A stretch of DNA of 64,000 nt from Gerris lacustris (Eukaryota > Arthropoda > Insecta > Hemiptera > Gerridae), in assembly GCA_951217055.1 (NCBI GenBank), contig OX578280.1:4340001-4404000 (forward strand), read 5' to 3'. Each line of letters starts with the position of its first letter. The first letter of the stretch is position 1. The notes below the pieces were generated by a model that worked only from the letters and a program-made list of their open reading frames with translations, did not search any database and was not told where the DNA came from. Made by a program: the position numbers and the translations under genes. Shown here piece by piece: positions 1-11,863 of the stretch.

Positions 1-800
1 CATGTGATGCGCTCTGGGCCTAAGAGACACCGGCACCCTTGACCCCCCCCCCCCCCCCCCCCGATTTTGACGATATTCGGCATACATGTTCAGAAAAATC
101 ATTTTTATTAAAAACTTCTAAAATGTATTAGTACGTTTAAATTCTAATCTAACGACATAAGCAGTTTTCCCGGGAAAAATCTAGTTCCTGAGAAAATAGC
201 TTAAAACGCGGACGGATTCCCCGCCGAGGAGAAGTTATTTTTATGATAAATTTTCATGAAATGTTCAACAATAATTAAATGTAACTACCAAAAAACTAGG
301 AATTGGAAAATACTGAGCTAAGTGTTATGAACTCGTATATCAGAAAGTTTGTCTGAGTTGTCTCAGACAGATTTTTTCATAGCAAATTCAATAATTATAT
401 CTTCAAAAAATTTGCCCAATGAAATTAACCATAAAATTGTTTAGTTTATTATTGTCTCATATAAAGAGAAAATTTTAATTTGATGGATTTACACGTTTTG
501 AGGTCCCCTTAGTCCAAAAAAGTGGTTTTTAAAAAATATTTGGTTGTCGTCTATCTATGCAGACGCCTGGAGCCAAAACTTCTAGGCCGACTTTGACAAA
601 ATTTGGCATACATGTTTAGAAGAATCATACCCCGAGGCGAGAAATTAATTTTACCTTCAAATTTGGATTTGGGGGGGGGTTACCCCCAAAAAATCGGTTC
701 CGACGATTTTGTATAGAAAACCTCGTGCGCCCCAAAACCTCTGCGCCCCTCGGCCGGGGCCTACAGGGCCCATTTGTTAAATAGGCCCTGGATACCGAAA
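1..800 (+). repeat. Interspersed repeat family A, two adjacent partial copies
   Basis: This family has a plus-end with ggatttacacgttttgaggt, a stretch with ttttgacgaaatttggcata, the phrase ttttcccgggaaaaatctag, and (in fuller copies) ggttcgattccccgc, which resembles a tRNA B box. Here one copy covers about 60-420 and a second begins near 480. Homologous copies lie at 8885-9440, 12590-12860 (minus), 13075-13420 (minus), 39830-40085, 49640-49790 and 49840-50135. Poly-C runs at about 43-62 look slippage-prone. The terminal structure was not resolved. Confidence 0.75.
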
Positions 801-1539
801 AGATATGTCATTCAATCAAAAATTACACTTTAAATTACAGTAGAAGTGGGTAAAGAAAAATCTAAGATTATCCGTAAAATAAAGAAAAATGAAATTTTAA
901 TACTCCTAAAAAAACTTAAAAAAAACAGAAAAACAACACGTTCGAATAAAATGAGAAACAAAGTAGAATATTAAAAAGTATAAATTATATTTTAAAACGT
1001 TATTTCTTGAAAATATGCTTTTTTTTCACTCCCATATTAATGATAGCATAAGGAGAATGCAAAGGAATGCAGTTTTATCATTTATATTTCATCACGTATA
1101 CTGATCTGTGTATAACTGACACTCAGGCTGGAACCTTATTCACGAATAATTCATCAGAGAGTGAATGAAAGCCGCAGAGTGTGATCGTGACTCGGAGTGA
1201 ATGAGAATGCAGCAGAAGCTTCCATTATCAAGTCGAAGGCTCAGTTATCAAACTCGTGCCTGTTTGTCTCTATTACAAAACTGTAAATCACTCTGCCAAA
1301 CTCTGTCCAAGTCTCGTTTAGTCGGTATTATGCAGGTAATGTTGGTTACTTAAGATAAACTTATGTATATCCAGGCTAAATAACAGAAAATTACTCTTTA
1401 GTAACTAAAAAATTGAATTGTAAATACTCCTTTCACTGGTCAAGTTTCTCTTTTTTTTAAAAAAAGAACAACAAAAAACAAATATTGAGTTGAATTTTAA
1501 TGATAACATTGCTTCCGACATTATCAAACCTAGCTAAAG

Positions 1540-2560
1540 CCATGTGATCGCTAACAAGAACAAAAAATTTTTTATGTCTCCGAATTAAAAAATTCCAAGA
1601 AAGAAATCCGTTTCAGAAATCATGGAACGTTTTTGGTTCCGCGTCTGTTTGTCTGTAGCTCATTTTTTGTGAACCAACATATCTTAAAAACTATTAGTAC
1701 GATTTTAATAAAATTTAAATGGTAGATCATAATAATCCCATTGTTGGTCCCATAAAAGTTTCAACCTTCTGCGCTCGTGCATAAACCAAAGAGCGTAGCT
1801 TTGACTTATGCTTAGTTAATACTTTAATTCATTCTTCTGAAGAGCGAAAATATTTTATGTCTCCGAATTCAAAATTCAAAAATTCCAAGACAGAAATCCG
1901 ATTGAGACATCAGGGAAATTTCTTTTTTCGTTCCGTGTCTATCTGACGGTCTGTCACTTAATTATTGCGAACCAACAACCGACCAATATCTTACAAATAA
2001 CATGTCCGATATTAATGAAATGTTTATAGTAGGACATAATTAGCCCATTGTGGGTCCCTTTTTTTTTTTATTCTGGGGGGCTTTTACGCCCGAAGACATA
2101 GGCCACTTAGGTGGGCCCATTGAACAAACCCGGGTTAGAAACCTAACTTCTTCACATTAGAGTGAAGTGTCTGGTCGTTAACCATGACTCTCTTTCGATG
2201 TGAATCGAACTGAGAGTGTATTCCATGGTTTCCAGGCCGAAACCTGGGGGCGCTACTCTTTCGAGCAGCTACCCATTTATTTAAACAATGCTGGGAGAAC
2301 ATTGAGCGGGGGGCCTGGTCCGGGAATCGAACCCAGAGCTGCGGTCACCTTCTGACCCGGCTCGATGCTGCTTAACTTGCCTTATCGTAAGGCAAGCGCT
2401 CTAGTCTCCGAGCCACCCAGGCCCCATTGTGGGTCCCATATAAGTTTCAACCTTCTGCGCCTATTTATTTCTATTCAACATGCGCACAAACCGGCTACGC
2501 TCTTTAACTTCTGATTAATTGATACTTTAATTCATCTAAAAAAAAAATCAAAACAATTTT
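1540..2560 (+). repeat. Interspersed repeat family B, two copies, the second split by a SINE
   Basis: Family B is recognised by cgaaaatattttatgtctcc, ccaagacagaaatccgtttc, aaccaacatatcttaaaaac and cccatataagtttcaacctt. One copy spans about 1540-1840; another runs 1845-2058 and resumes at 2423 after the SINE. Other copies lie at 10340-10520 (minus), 16985-17349 with 17884-17950, 18480-18580 with 19189-19600, 37200-37660, 37690-38130 (minus), 59935-59979 with 60340-60560, and 60590-60810 (minus). It is old and often serves as a target for younger insertions. Confidence 0.8.
2059..2422 (-). mobile_element. tRNA-derived SINE, full length with target duplication
   Basis: On the minus strand the element starts GGCCTGGGTGGCTCGGAG, with an A-box-like TGGCTCGGAG, followed by a B-box-like GGTTCGATTCC and ending in poly-A (plus-strand T run 2059-2069). 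It interrupts a family B copy and is flanked by identical 15-bp repeats, cccattgtgggtccc, at 2044-2058 and 2423-2437. SINEs are copied by a LINE's machinery; the partner here is unknown. Confidence 0.92.
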
Positions 2561-3542
2561 GACAGTTAAACAAATTAGACAAAAATGGCTGGTTAAACCA
2601 TAAAACCAATAAAGTACGAGATAAGGTGCGAGGAAGCTATGTGCCACACTAATTGGCAGTGTTTATATATAAAGATCAGAAAAAAAATAAAAAATGAAAT
2701 TTAAAATAATTCATAATTTTTTTGCTTCGTAAATTGAAATTGATTTATTACAATTGAAATTTATGTTCGGAAATACACAATTTATCACAAGTATTAATCA
2801 TTAAATAGTAATAAAAGTAAGCGACGCGCGTTGTACAATTTAAGATGCTTGACTAAGTGCGTTATGCATATTTTTATAGCTTATATGGAAGCGTTAGAGT
2901 GACCCCCGCGGCGAGAACAGTCACAGGCCGCGGTCACACGGCGTTAACTAACACTTAGTCACTTCTCAAAGGTCACCAAGACACTAGAGAAAGCACAGGA
3001 ACTTATTGCTCTGAACTTTGGACAGGGTTGCTTCAACTTTCGGACTTAATACTAACAACTTTCCTTCCTTTTCATCCGCATGGTCAGAGCCAAATCAGTG
3101 ACCTATGACCTCCGTACCGTGTTCTTCAGAATGGACACCGTTATTTCTTTCAAAAACAGCTGCAATGCATTGTTACCTCAGCAAAATAACTTATTTTGCT
3201 TACTTGAAAGTGCATTTCCTTTCTTTGTGGTTTTATTTTACTTGTAATCAGTAATAGTATAATGCTAAACAAAACCTTTATTTCTCGGGTTATATATATA
3301 TATATATATAAAAACTAGTAATACATATTTTTTCATTGTTTGTGGCTGTGGCTATAAAATAAAAAAAAATAGTTGTTAAAAAGTAGAGCTTATGATTTCA
3401 TAGCAGATGCGGAATAATAGTTTTTTTTTTTTTTTTACAAAATTAAATTAAAAGAAAACACAAAATATATTTAGTACATATTATTTGGCGTTGACTTCCA
3501 CGATGGTATTGTAATAAACTTCTAGATTTGACGGTCGACACA
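2560..3542. other. Stretch without a recognised gene; local GC-rich island
   Basis: 2560-2880 and 3180-3540 are AT-rich with a short TA run at 3291-3310. The part 2885-3180 is richer in GC (cccccgcggcgagaac, aggccgcggtcacacggcg) and does not match the repeat families seen elsewhere in the window. All frames contain stops. It could be noncoding unique sequence or an unrecognised 5' exon; nothing supports either. Confidence 0.3.
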
Positions 3543-3705
3543 CAGGGCCGTCCCTAGGGGTATAGGCGCCCGGGTCAAAGGCATCTTTGGCGCCCCCCCC
3601 CCCTTATTGCCAAATTCACCTAGTAGTTAAGAAGGGGGCCTGGCGGCGCCCCCTAGACGTGGCGCCCGGGTCAGCTTGACCCGGTTGACCCCCCTAGGGG
3701 CCCTG
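3543..3705. mobile_element. hAT-type MITE (163 bp)
   Basis: The inverted ends are CAGGGCCGTCCCTAGGGG and its near complement CCCCTAGGGGCCCTG. Identical 8-bp target duplications TCGACACA lie at 3535-3542 and 3706-3713. The 8-bp duplication and CAG start are diagnostic of hAT elements. The interior is GC-rich and noncoding. Confidence 0.9.
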
Positions 3706-3908
3706 TCGACACACACAGCGCCAGCGCCTCGTGTAGGTTACTCTAGGAAGACTATAGTAAACGATAAGTAAAACGGAACAAGATAAAAAAAAGTCCGGTC
3801 ATGCACCATGACTTAATGAGAGAATTTTCAAAGAAATCTGCGTATTATTGGCTTATGATAATATAGGAAAATTTTGGTTAAGAATTTGCATGGGTGAAAA
3901 AAAAATTG

Positions 3909-4290
3909 GAACACAGGGGTGCGGGGTACAAAAGTCAAAATAATATAAACCCTTTAAAATGCATGTAGTTGGAAAGTTCTTTTTAAGAGTACAGTAATTG
4001 TTGTTATGTACACTTTTGTCATATTTTCATATAAGTGGGGGGGTGAAATTGAAAAAAACTGTTTTTATGCTCTTTTTTTACCCCCCCCCTTCACATTGTT
4101 TTTTCATCCTAGTTTTTATGAACTATAGAAGTTCTATAATTGGGTTTTCTTTGATTTCTTTTACAAACCGTTATGGTATGTTAATATTCGTAGGCCTAAC
4201 TTTGAACTTAACTATAATGACAAAAAAGTATAATAAACTATAATAAATTAGAAGTTTTTTTAATACCTTTTAATTTGGTTTTACATACTA
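3909..4290 (+). repeat. Repeat shared with 58160-58320
   Basis: The sequence ggggtgcggggtacaaaagt, then agagtacagtaattgttgtt and gtcatattttcatataagtg, matches 58160-58310 with moderate divergence. At the second site it abuts the 120-bp tandem array. It is noncoding; the small open frame here does not look like a gene. Confidence 0.65.
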
Positions 4291-4489
4291 CATAATTGAA
4301 CGAGCGTAGTGAGTTCTTCATTTCAGAGACTTGGGATTTGAAAAGTTTGTTTGTTTGTTTGTTTGTTTGTTTGTTTGTTTGTCTAACGATAACTGGAGTA
4401 AAAATTGACCAATTTCAGCGAAATTTGGCGCGTAGATGCATCTCAGCATTTTTGAGAACTGTATAGTTTTTGAAAATTCCTCACTAAAC

Positions 4490-5400
4490 ATTTCCAAGAT
4501 GGCGGCCAATATGGCGGACGACTAAAAAAAAAGTTTTAAGCCAGCATAATGTGTTATACATCGTTTTGAAGGTCTTTTAGAGAAGAAAAAGAATATGTAA
4601 CTAATCAAATTTCACACTTCATATTTCCAAGATGGCGGCCAATATGGCGGACGACTAAAAAAAAAAGTTTTAAGCAAGCATAATGTGTTATACATCGCTT
4701 TGCAGCTCTTTAAGAGAAGGAAAAGAATATGTAACTAATCAATTTTCACACTTCATATTTTCAAGATGGCGGCCAATATGGCGGACGACTAAAATAAAAA
4801 GTTTTAGTCAGTATAATGTGTTATACATCGTTTTAAAGGTCTTTAAGAGAAGGAAAAGAAAATTTAACTAATAAAATATCACAGTTAATATTTTCAAGAT
4901 GGCTGCCAATATGGCGGACGACTAAAAAAAAGTTTAAGTCAGCTTAATATGTTATACATCGTTTTAAAGGCATTTAAAAGGAGGAAAATAATATTTAACT
5001 GATAAAATTTAATACTTCACACTTTCAATATGGCGGACGACTAAACAAAAAGTTTTTAGTCAGTATGACATGTTATACATCAATTTAAAGGTCTTGAAGT
5101 TTAGGAAAGGAATATCTAAGTATTAAAAATGTGACACATAATATTTTCAATATGGCGGATTATTAAAAAAAAAGTATTCTGCTTGGCATGTAATACATTA
5201 ATCTAAAGGTCTATAAAAGTAGGAATAGAGTCAATAGCTTTTCAAATTTCATAATTTATATTTTCAAGATGGCGAATGACAAAACGTTTTTCGTCAGTAT
5301 GGCATTTTATACAACGTTTTAAAGGGTTTAGAAGTAAGAAAAGAGTAAATAACTATTAAAATTTCACTCAATATATTTTAAACCAATTGTAGATAATTAT
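4490..5400 (+). repeat. Tandem array with ATGGCGGCC motif
   Basis: About seven units of roughly 115-135 bp. Each has a form of tttccaagatggcggccaat, then atggcggacgactaaaa, then gtgttatacatcgttttaaa. Divergence grows towards the right end. AAGATGGCGGC equals the consensus of YY1/Pho-type zinc-finger sites. A related pair of units is at 26650-26940 and inverted units are at 63720-64000. Confidence 0.85.
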
Positions 5401-5484
5401 TATTTAGTATAATTATTGCATACTAAGCTTTTACTAAGTTTAAACAGGAAATTTAGTTAAACGTTGTTTAATAGAGGTATTGCA

Positions 5485-6730
5485 GGCTCGCTATGATCGC
5501 ACGTTTATATAGGAGTTGTAATAATGTTATTGTTGGCTCGCTGCGCTCGCCCTGTATAGACAGCATTTAAAATTAGTTTTCATTTAACTGGGTATATTAA
5601 AGGTTCGCTGCGCTCACCAATTTATTTAGTATTTCTGGATAATGTTATGCCGTATAAACTTGCGAGCGCAGCGAGCCTGAATTAATTATATTAAATAATG
5701 ATTACGTACAAATACTTTATAAACAGGCGAGCGTAGCGAGCATACAATAACTTTATTTAATTAATATTTACTACAAATTCTGAATCAAACCGGCGAGCGT
5801 AGCGAGCCATCTTTAATTTGATTAAATAATTACTATATTCACTGTATAAACAGGCGAGCACAGCGAGCCTTCTTTAATTTATTTGATTAAATAATTAGTA
5901 TATTTACTGTATAATTTTAATAAATATATACAACAAAATCTGAATCAAATAGGCGAGCGTAGCGAGCCTTCTTTATTTTATAAAATAATTACTATATTTA
6001 CTGTGTAAACAGGCGAGCGTAGCGAGCCTTCTTTAATTTGATTAAATAATTACTATATCAACTGTGGTAACAGGCGAGCGTAGCGAGCCTACAATAACTT
6101 TATTTAATACATATTTACAACAAATTCTGAATCAAATAGGCGAGCGTAGCGAGCCTTCTTTATTTTATCAAATAAATACTATATTTACCGTGTAAACAGG
6201 CGAGCGTAGCGAGCCTGCATTAACTTTATTTAATAAATACTTACTTCAAACGCTAAATCAACAGACGAGCATAGCGAGCATACAATAACTTTATTTAATA
6301 AATATTCACTACAAATTCTGAATCAAATAGGCGAGCGTAGCGAACCTTCTTTATTTTATAAAATAATTACTATATTTACTGTGTAAACAGGCGAGCGTAG
6401 CGAGCCTGCAATAACTTTATTTAATAAATACTTACTACAAACGCTAAATCAACAGGCGAGCGCTGCGAGCCTGCTATTACTTTATTTAATAAATATTTAC
6501 TACAAATGCTAAATCAACAGGCGAGCGCAGCGAGCCTTCTTTATTTTATAAAATAATTACTACATTTACTGTGTAAACAGGCGAGCGCAGCGAGCCTGCT
6601 ATAATTTTATTTAATACATATTTACTACAAATGCTAAATCAACAGGTGAGCGCAGCGAGCCTGCAATAACTTTATTTTAATACATGTTTACTAGAAATGC
6701 GGAATCAAGAGGCGAGCGTAGCGAGCCTGC
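5485..6730 (+). repeat. Tandem array with GCGAGCGTAGCGAGC core
   Basis: About 20 units of 58-98 bp share the core GCGAGC-GTA-GCGAGC (or GCA), itself a direct repeat of GCGAGC. The spacers are AT-rich (ctttatttaataaatattta). The first three cores (5488, 5533, 5602) are on the opposite strand, so orientation flips near 5630. The core is far more conserved than the spacers. Confidence 0.9.
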
Positions 6731-6734
6731 GTTA

Positions 6735-6918
6735 AGCCTCGTTCACACGATGACACTAAATGTCGCGACATTCAATGCCGCGACATTGGTGTCACCGAGT
6801 GTCGTCGTATGAACAGTAGATGTCATGGCACTAAACGCACTATAACTAAGACGCTGAGTGTCAAGCAGTGTCACGGCATTAAATGTCGCGACATTAGTGT
6901 CGTCGTGTGAACGAGGCT
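6735..6918. mobile_element. PIF/Harbinger-type MITE (184 bp)
   Basis: Inverted ends AGCCTCGTTCACACGATGAC and gtcgtcgtgtgaacgaggct are flanked by TTA at 6732-6734 and 6919-6921, the target duplication type of PIF/Harbinger. The interior repeats tgtcgcgacatt and tgtca words. It sits inside the composite element, so it is younger than that copy. Confidence 0.85.
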
Positions 6919-7088
6919 TTAATATTATTAAATAAAGATAATGGACAAAATCATTTTAATGATCTTTTCAGGTTAAATAAGAATGTCAGGTTTTACTGAA
7001 ACATTATCCTGATATCATTATTGAGAACATAGTATGGCTGATAAAAAAGCACCATTCTACGCGAGTTCTTTATGCACCGCATCACTAG

Positions 7089-8196
7089 TATGTGGTTAGG
7101 TTTTGATGGTTGAACTAGCCTATACGGGGATTCTTCTTCATTTCATAAGTTTTATCTTAATACAATTTCCATCTTCAGTCCTCTATTTTTAGACGCAGCT
7201 GTATACAGGTCGATTTTGGGAATCTTGGACGTATGTATCTGTTGTAGATTACCTGGGCTTCGATGTAGCGTATCTGGTTTTTCAAGAGAGTATGAAATGA
7301 AAAAGAATACATAAATAATGCAATTTATATCAATATACAAGAAACACTTAAATTATGTATGCATTAAATTTGTTAGTTTTTGCATTTCTATACATGATGC
7401 CCCATATAGGCTAGTCCAACCGCTCAGCGGCAAGCCATATCAATGTATTGCCCATATCTGCGCCCCCCCTTAAGCCTGCGGCCCTAGGCCGTGGCCTAGT
7501 GGTAAATCCGGCACTGAATATTCTGAACTTGACTCTTTTCAAATCAAAACCAGAACTACTTGTATCAAAGATTCTCTAGGATTTTAAAGTATGACTATAT
7601 AGTTTGTTTATAAATCATTGATAAGGCAACCACATTTATTTCAATTAAAATAAACTATAGTTTTGATTCGTAGATCTTTAAATAGTTATGAAAACTTATC
7701 TAAATAAAGACAGACAATTTTATTAATTCTATAAATACTTTTATATGAGAATGTTTAGTAAGAGTTTTAAACGTACAGATTTGTATTATCTAGAAACATT
7801 TATGAGCTCTATTAAAAATGATTTAATAATAATGTAGAAGTTGGAAATATAATACTCTTAATAGTTGCGTTAGTCATTCTACTTGGTAAAGTATCATTAT
7901 GACATAACTCATATTGCACTTCATTTAATCAAGTTAAATTATTAACTTGTTTTTCTTTTAAAATTAAGCAAAGAGTATTAAGTATCACTTTCTTAAAAAT
8001 TCAATTTTTTTAACTCAATATAAATTATTCATTTCTCAATTAAAAATCTTTTAAACTAAAAGAAGATCTAGAATAATTATTAATATGATAAAATAAATAA
8101 ACTACCAGAGAAAAAAAGGCAGATTAAGTTTCATCAATAAAATTAATGTTTGACAACCAAGCTATTAATGCAATGCACTTCACTCTCTCTCTTCAG

Positions 8197-8235
<39 letters not shown>

Positions 8236-8351
8236 ACACAAAATATATTTATCTGATTTAATTAAAACCCGATCAAAATAAAAGTTTAAATATCGAATTC
8301 CAAAAGTAAAAAATATCCATATTTATTATGCAATTAATGGAATCTTTCAAC

Positions 8352-8429
<78 letters not shown>

Positions 8430-8880
8430 TTTTTATCTGATTTCATTTTTCATTTATAGTCACTTCAAAACGTATTAATACAGAAATACATGACGTTTAT
8501 ATGTCGACTACCAAAATATATATCTAATAATCCTAACTTGGTTTCCATTTGAATAAAGAAGTTTTAATAAATCATTCCTTATAATGTTTTTAGATGCTGT
8601 CAAAATTTATAAGTCATAATTCAAGCTGGATTAATTTATTGTTATTTAAAGGGCAGTTTATCGATTTGTAAAGTCGATGTAAACATTGATGTAAATTATA
8701 ATGTAATCATCTTAAAGTATTAACTTATCTAAAGTATTAAGTGTAACCATTACTTATATTAAGTCATAGAATCGCTATAATAATGAAATATTTAGTACTA
8801 TATTAGGTATGCGATTAATCTAGGATTTAGGACATTAATAAGGACACGAAAATTTATTTGAAATATACATCATACGTTTG
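7089..8880. other. AT-rich stretch with TA microsatellites, no gene seen
   Basis: Noncoding AT-rich DNA. (TA)n runs lie at about 8199-8231 and 8355-8422. 7440-7520 is a short GC-richer patch ending gtaaatccggcactg, which looks like one end of a hAT element whose partner was not found. No coding pattern is visible. Confidence 0.5.
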
Positions 8881-8884
8881 GTTA

Positions 8885-9440
8885 CAGATTGTGATGGATT
8901 TACACGTTTTAAGGTCCCCTGAGTCCAAAAAAGTGGTTTTTAAAAAATGTCTGTCTGTGCAGACGCCTGGAGGCTACACTACTGGGCCGATTTTGACGAA
9001 ATTTGGTATACACGTTCAGAAAAATCATAACCTGTGGCAAAATCGATAAATTAATATTAGCCCCAAATTTGGGGCGCTGACCCGAAAACTCTGAAAAAAC
9101 ATGAAAAAAATTATTTCTCGAAAACGCGGTTCAGATGATTTTGATCAAAAAAATTCTAAAATGTAGTCCATTTAAATACGAATCTAACGATATAAGTCGT
9201 TTTCCCGGGAAAAAATTTAGTTTCGGAGAAAATAGCTTAAAACGCGGACGAAGAGATTCCGGGTTCAATTCCCTGCCCTGGAGAAGTTATTTTTATGGTA
9301 AATTTTGATATAATTTTCAATAATAATTAAACGTATTTAAAAAAACTAATAAATGGAAAACATTATGGCTAAGTAATTATGAACTCTTATATGAGAAAGT
9401 TTGTCTGAGTTGTCTCAGAACCGATTTTTAAATATCGTAT
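8885..9440 (+). repeat. Interspersed repeat family A, near-complete copy
   Basis: It starts ggatttacacgttttaaggt and contains cgttttcccgggaaaaaatt and gattccgggttcaattccct, ending gtttgtctgagttgtctcag. It is the most complete copy and useful for a consensus. The B-box-like word is mutated (ggttcaattcc). Confidence 0.75.
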
Positions 9441-10330
9441 ACTTGGTATATTTTTAATAACTTATGTCGAGGGTGATGGTCTGTCAGTCCGTCACTCTTG
9501 TTCATATCTCCCAAACCGTTCAAGCTAAAAAGTTGAAATTTGAAATACTGGCGTAACTTTTTGTCTCACACATAGGAAAGATAAAATTTTAATATGCACA
9601 TGCGCAATCCTCAAAAATGTGATAAACTCAAATATTTTTATTTTTATTAATTTTCGAGTGGGGTATCAAATGAAAGCTGCTGATGAGTAAGTAACAAATA
9701 TAAATATATATACGCTTTTTTAAATTTTGCATTCCTTATTGGTTTAATAAAGAGGAATAATTGGTGCAAATTTCAGAGCAATCAGATATTTTTTTCAATT
9801 TTTATGATTTTTTTTTAAAGTTTTCGTGACCGACGTCACAAATTAATGATTTTTTTGCGGGCAGCACAACTAGATGGAAAGACTGATTTTGATTTTTTAT
9901 ACTTAGTTTCAAATCTCTAGCTTGAAAAGTGTGCGAGTTATGCGTGACAGACACTCACACATAGACAGCACATAGCATCCTCGCATCCTATCATGTACTT
10001 TATTGTTATATTAACGTTAACATTATTGTTTTTTGTGTAAAAACTATTATAACACTTTTAGCAATATTTAACACTTTATATAGGGGTGTCGCTGTTGGTT
10101 TTACTAAAAAAATGAATTTGAAAAAAATATTTGTCTCATTGAAAAGATGAAGTTAGATTTTTTCCCCGACCTAAAATTCCAATTTTAAATTTGAAGTTCA
10201 CGTTTACGCAAGCGTTGCGCGTGAACGCTTGGACGGATAGCGTTGTCCAACGAACTCGTTCTGGGCATTGGTAAAATAACCATGCCAACCAAATTTCATC
10301 AAAATCGGTTGACATTTACTCATTTTATCG
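9440..10330 (+). repeat. Interspersed repeat families C and D
   Basis: 9470-9700 has cagtccgtcactcttgttca and gtggggtatcaaatgaaagc, shared with copies at 27600-28020 and 34165-34740 (family C). 10140-10330 (gcaagcgttgcgcgtgaacg, gtccaacgaactcgttctgg) is family D, found inverted at 47830-47990. It is noncoding. Confidence 0.6.
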
Positions 10331-10339
10331 TCTCACGTT

Positions 10340-11860
10340 TCAAGGATTCACGGACACACAGACAGACAGACACGAGACCAAAAAGGTTCCCTGATGTCTG
10401 AAACGGATTTCTGTCTTAGAATTTTAAAAGAATTTAAAGTGAACACAATGCTTCCGTTACATTCGGTAAACTCAGAAGCAATATAACACAGACAGACTGA
10501 CATCCGGCTAAAAACACTCAGATCGTCTTGAAAACTCCCAAAACAGATAATTCCATAGAAATCTTGTTTTTTTTTATTTTTTGGGTGAAAACAGTACTTT
10601 TCCTTTAGATAAGAAAAAGTAAAAATGTTAGCACCAGACTGTACCAACTTTGGCAATACTAGGAAGTTCTGATTTTAAACGAAGCTAATATTACAGTTTT
10701 TCCGAGTGCCATCACTCGTTAGAGGGGTCTTTGAAAGATAATAAAAATATAACGCTAAATTATTTATAATGTTTTAAGAATAACTGTGTTAATTTTGCCC
10801 TTTACTCTATGATAGCTTTTTGTTTCATGTCAAGGATTTTGTAATTCTCCGTGGATATTTTGGATCTCTTTCGATACGCTAAATGTCACAGGCTTAAGAA
10901 ACACCAAAAAAGTGTGAAGTTCTTCCTTCTAAGATATTAAGTCTTATGTAAAAAGATCAAAGCTCAAATAAATAAAAACTTCTCAGTTCTAGACGATTGT
11001 CTAGGAATAGAAGACAATAAAACTAGACAAAAAAAGGTGTTATACTCTTCTTAAGAAATAGGTTTAAAATTTAGAAAAAATGTCATTTTCATTTTTTGTA
11101 GATTATAATTTCACACTTCAAAATCACCAGTATTTTTACTTTTCCTCACTACTAATAGTAGGAAAAGTATTGTTTTCATAAAAAAAAAAATATTAATTTT
11201 TTTGAAAATATATTTTTCGTGATTTCAACGGAATTATCCGTTTTAGGTGTTTTTAAGACCTCCTGAGTGGTTTTCAGCATGACGTGTGTATGTGTGTTAT
11301 CATCGTAGCGCCCAAGGTATTTAACCTAGAGAGTTGAAACTTAGCAGATAAATCAGTCCTAACCTGTAGTTGTGCCGCCCGGAAAAGTAAGTGTAGTTGT
11401 TCCGCCATCTTGAACCCAGTTTGCTGAGTCAGCAAAAATTTAAAAAAAAAATCGTAATAAATCAAAAATGGTCCTGATCGAGTTGGAATTAGGCTCGAAT
11501 GTACCTCTCTGTATGACAAACAAGCCCACTTAAGTTCATTTTAATTTTGGCCGCCATTTTGAAGTTATAAATTTTTAAACTTTGACGGTTAATAATACTG
11601 AAAGTATAAATAGGTTTTTGACATATAGGATATCGTTGGAACCGGAAAAAATTAAGGAACAAATATAAAAAAAACCGATGAAATTCCATTAATTAGTTTA
11701 AAAGTTATAAGCGAATATAATTATTTATTAGTGCGATAATTTTGATGACGTCAAAGTTTGTTTACATCTGTCAAAATACCGCTAAACTTCAAATAATTAA
11801 ATAAACTATAGGTATTAAAAATAAGGTTTTTTGAAGAATGATAATAAATTAGTTTGTTCA
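10340..11860. other. Family B copy (minus) and other noncoding sequence
   Basis: 10340-10520 is a minus-strand family B copy. The remainder to 11860 has AT-rich sequence with a gtgtgtatgtgtgtt patch near 11283 and gccgccattttgaagtt at 11550. The open frames here are short and repeat-derived. No gene supported. Confidence 0.45.
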
Positions 11861-11863
11861 GAA

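Larger units (their letters stand above)
4290..7088 (+). mobile_element. Composite satellite-bearing element, plus-oriented copy
   Basis: In order: a head with gaacgagcgtagtgagttc and a gttt microsatellite (4340-4383); an array of ~130-bp units each with aagatggcggccaatatggc (4490-5300); an array of ~65-bp units each with ggcgagcgtagcgagcc (5485-6730); and a tail ending ctttatgcaccgcatcactag at 7088. The same parts occur in inverse order and strand at 61756-64000, so this behaves as one mobile unit with internal tandem arrays. A CTAG-type 3' end and internal arrays are features of some non-autonomous Helitron-like elements, but the short ATGC-ACC-GCAT hairpin is weak support. Confidence 0.7.

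Noticed and set aside
1090..1336. Possible upstream peroxidase exon before a gtaatg donor
   Set aside because: All three frames contain stops within the stretch.
5485..6730. CRISPR-like array with short repeats and AT spacers
   Set aside because: Spacers are homologous to each other and vary gradually, so these are ordinary tandem units.
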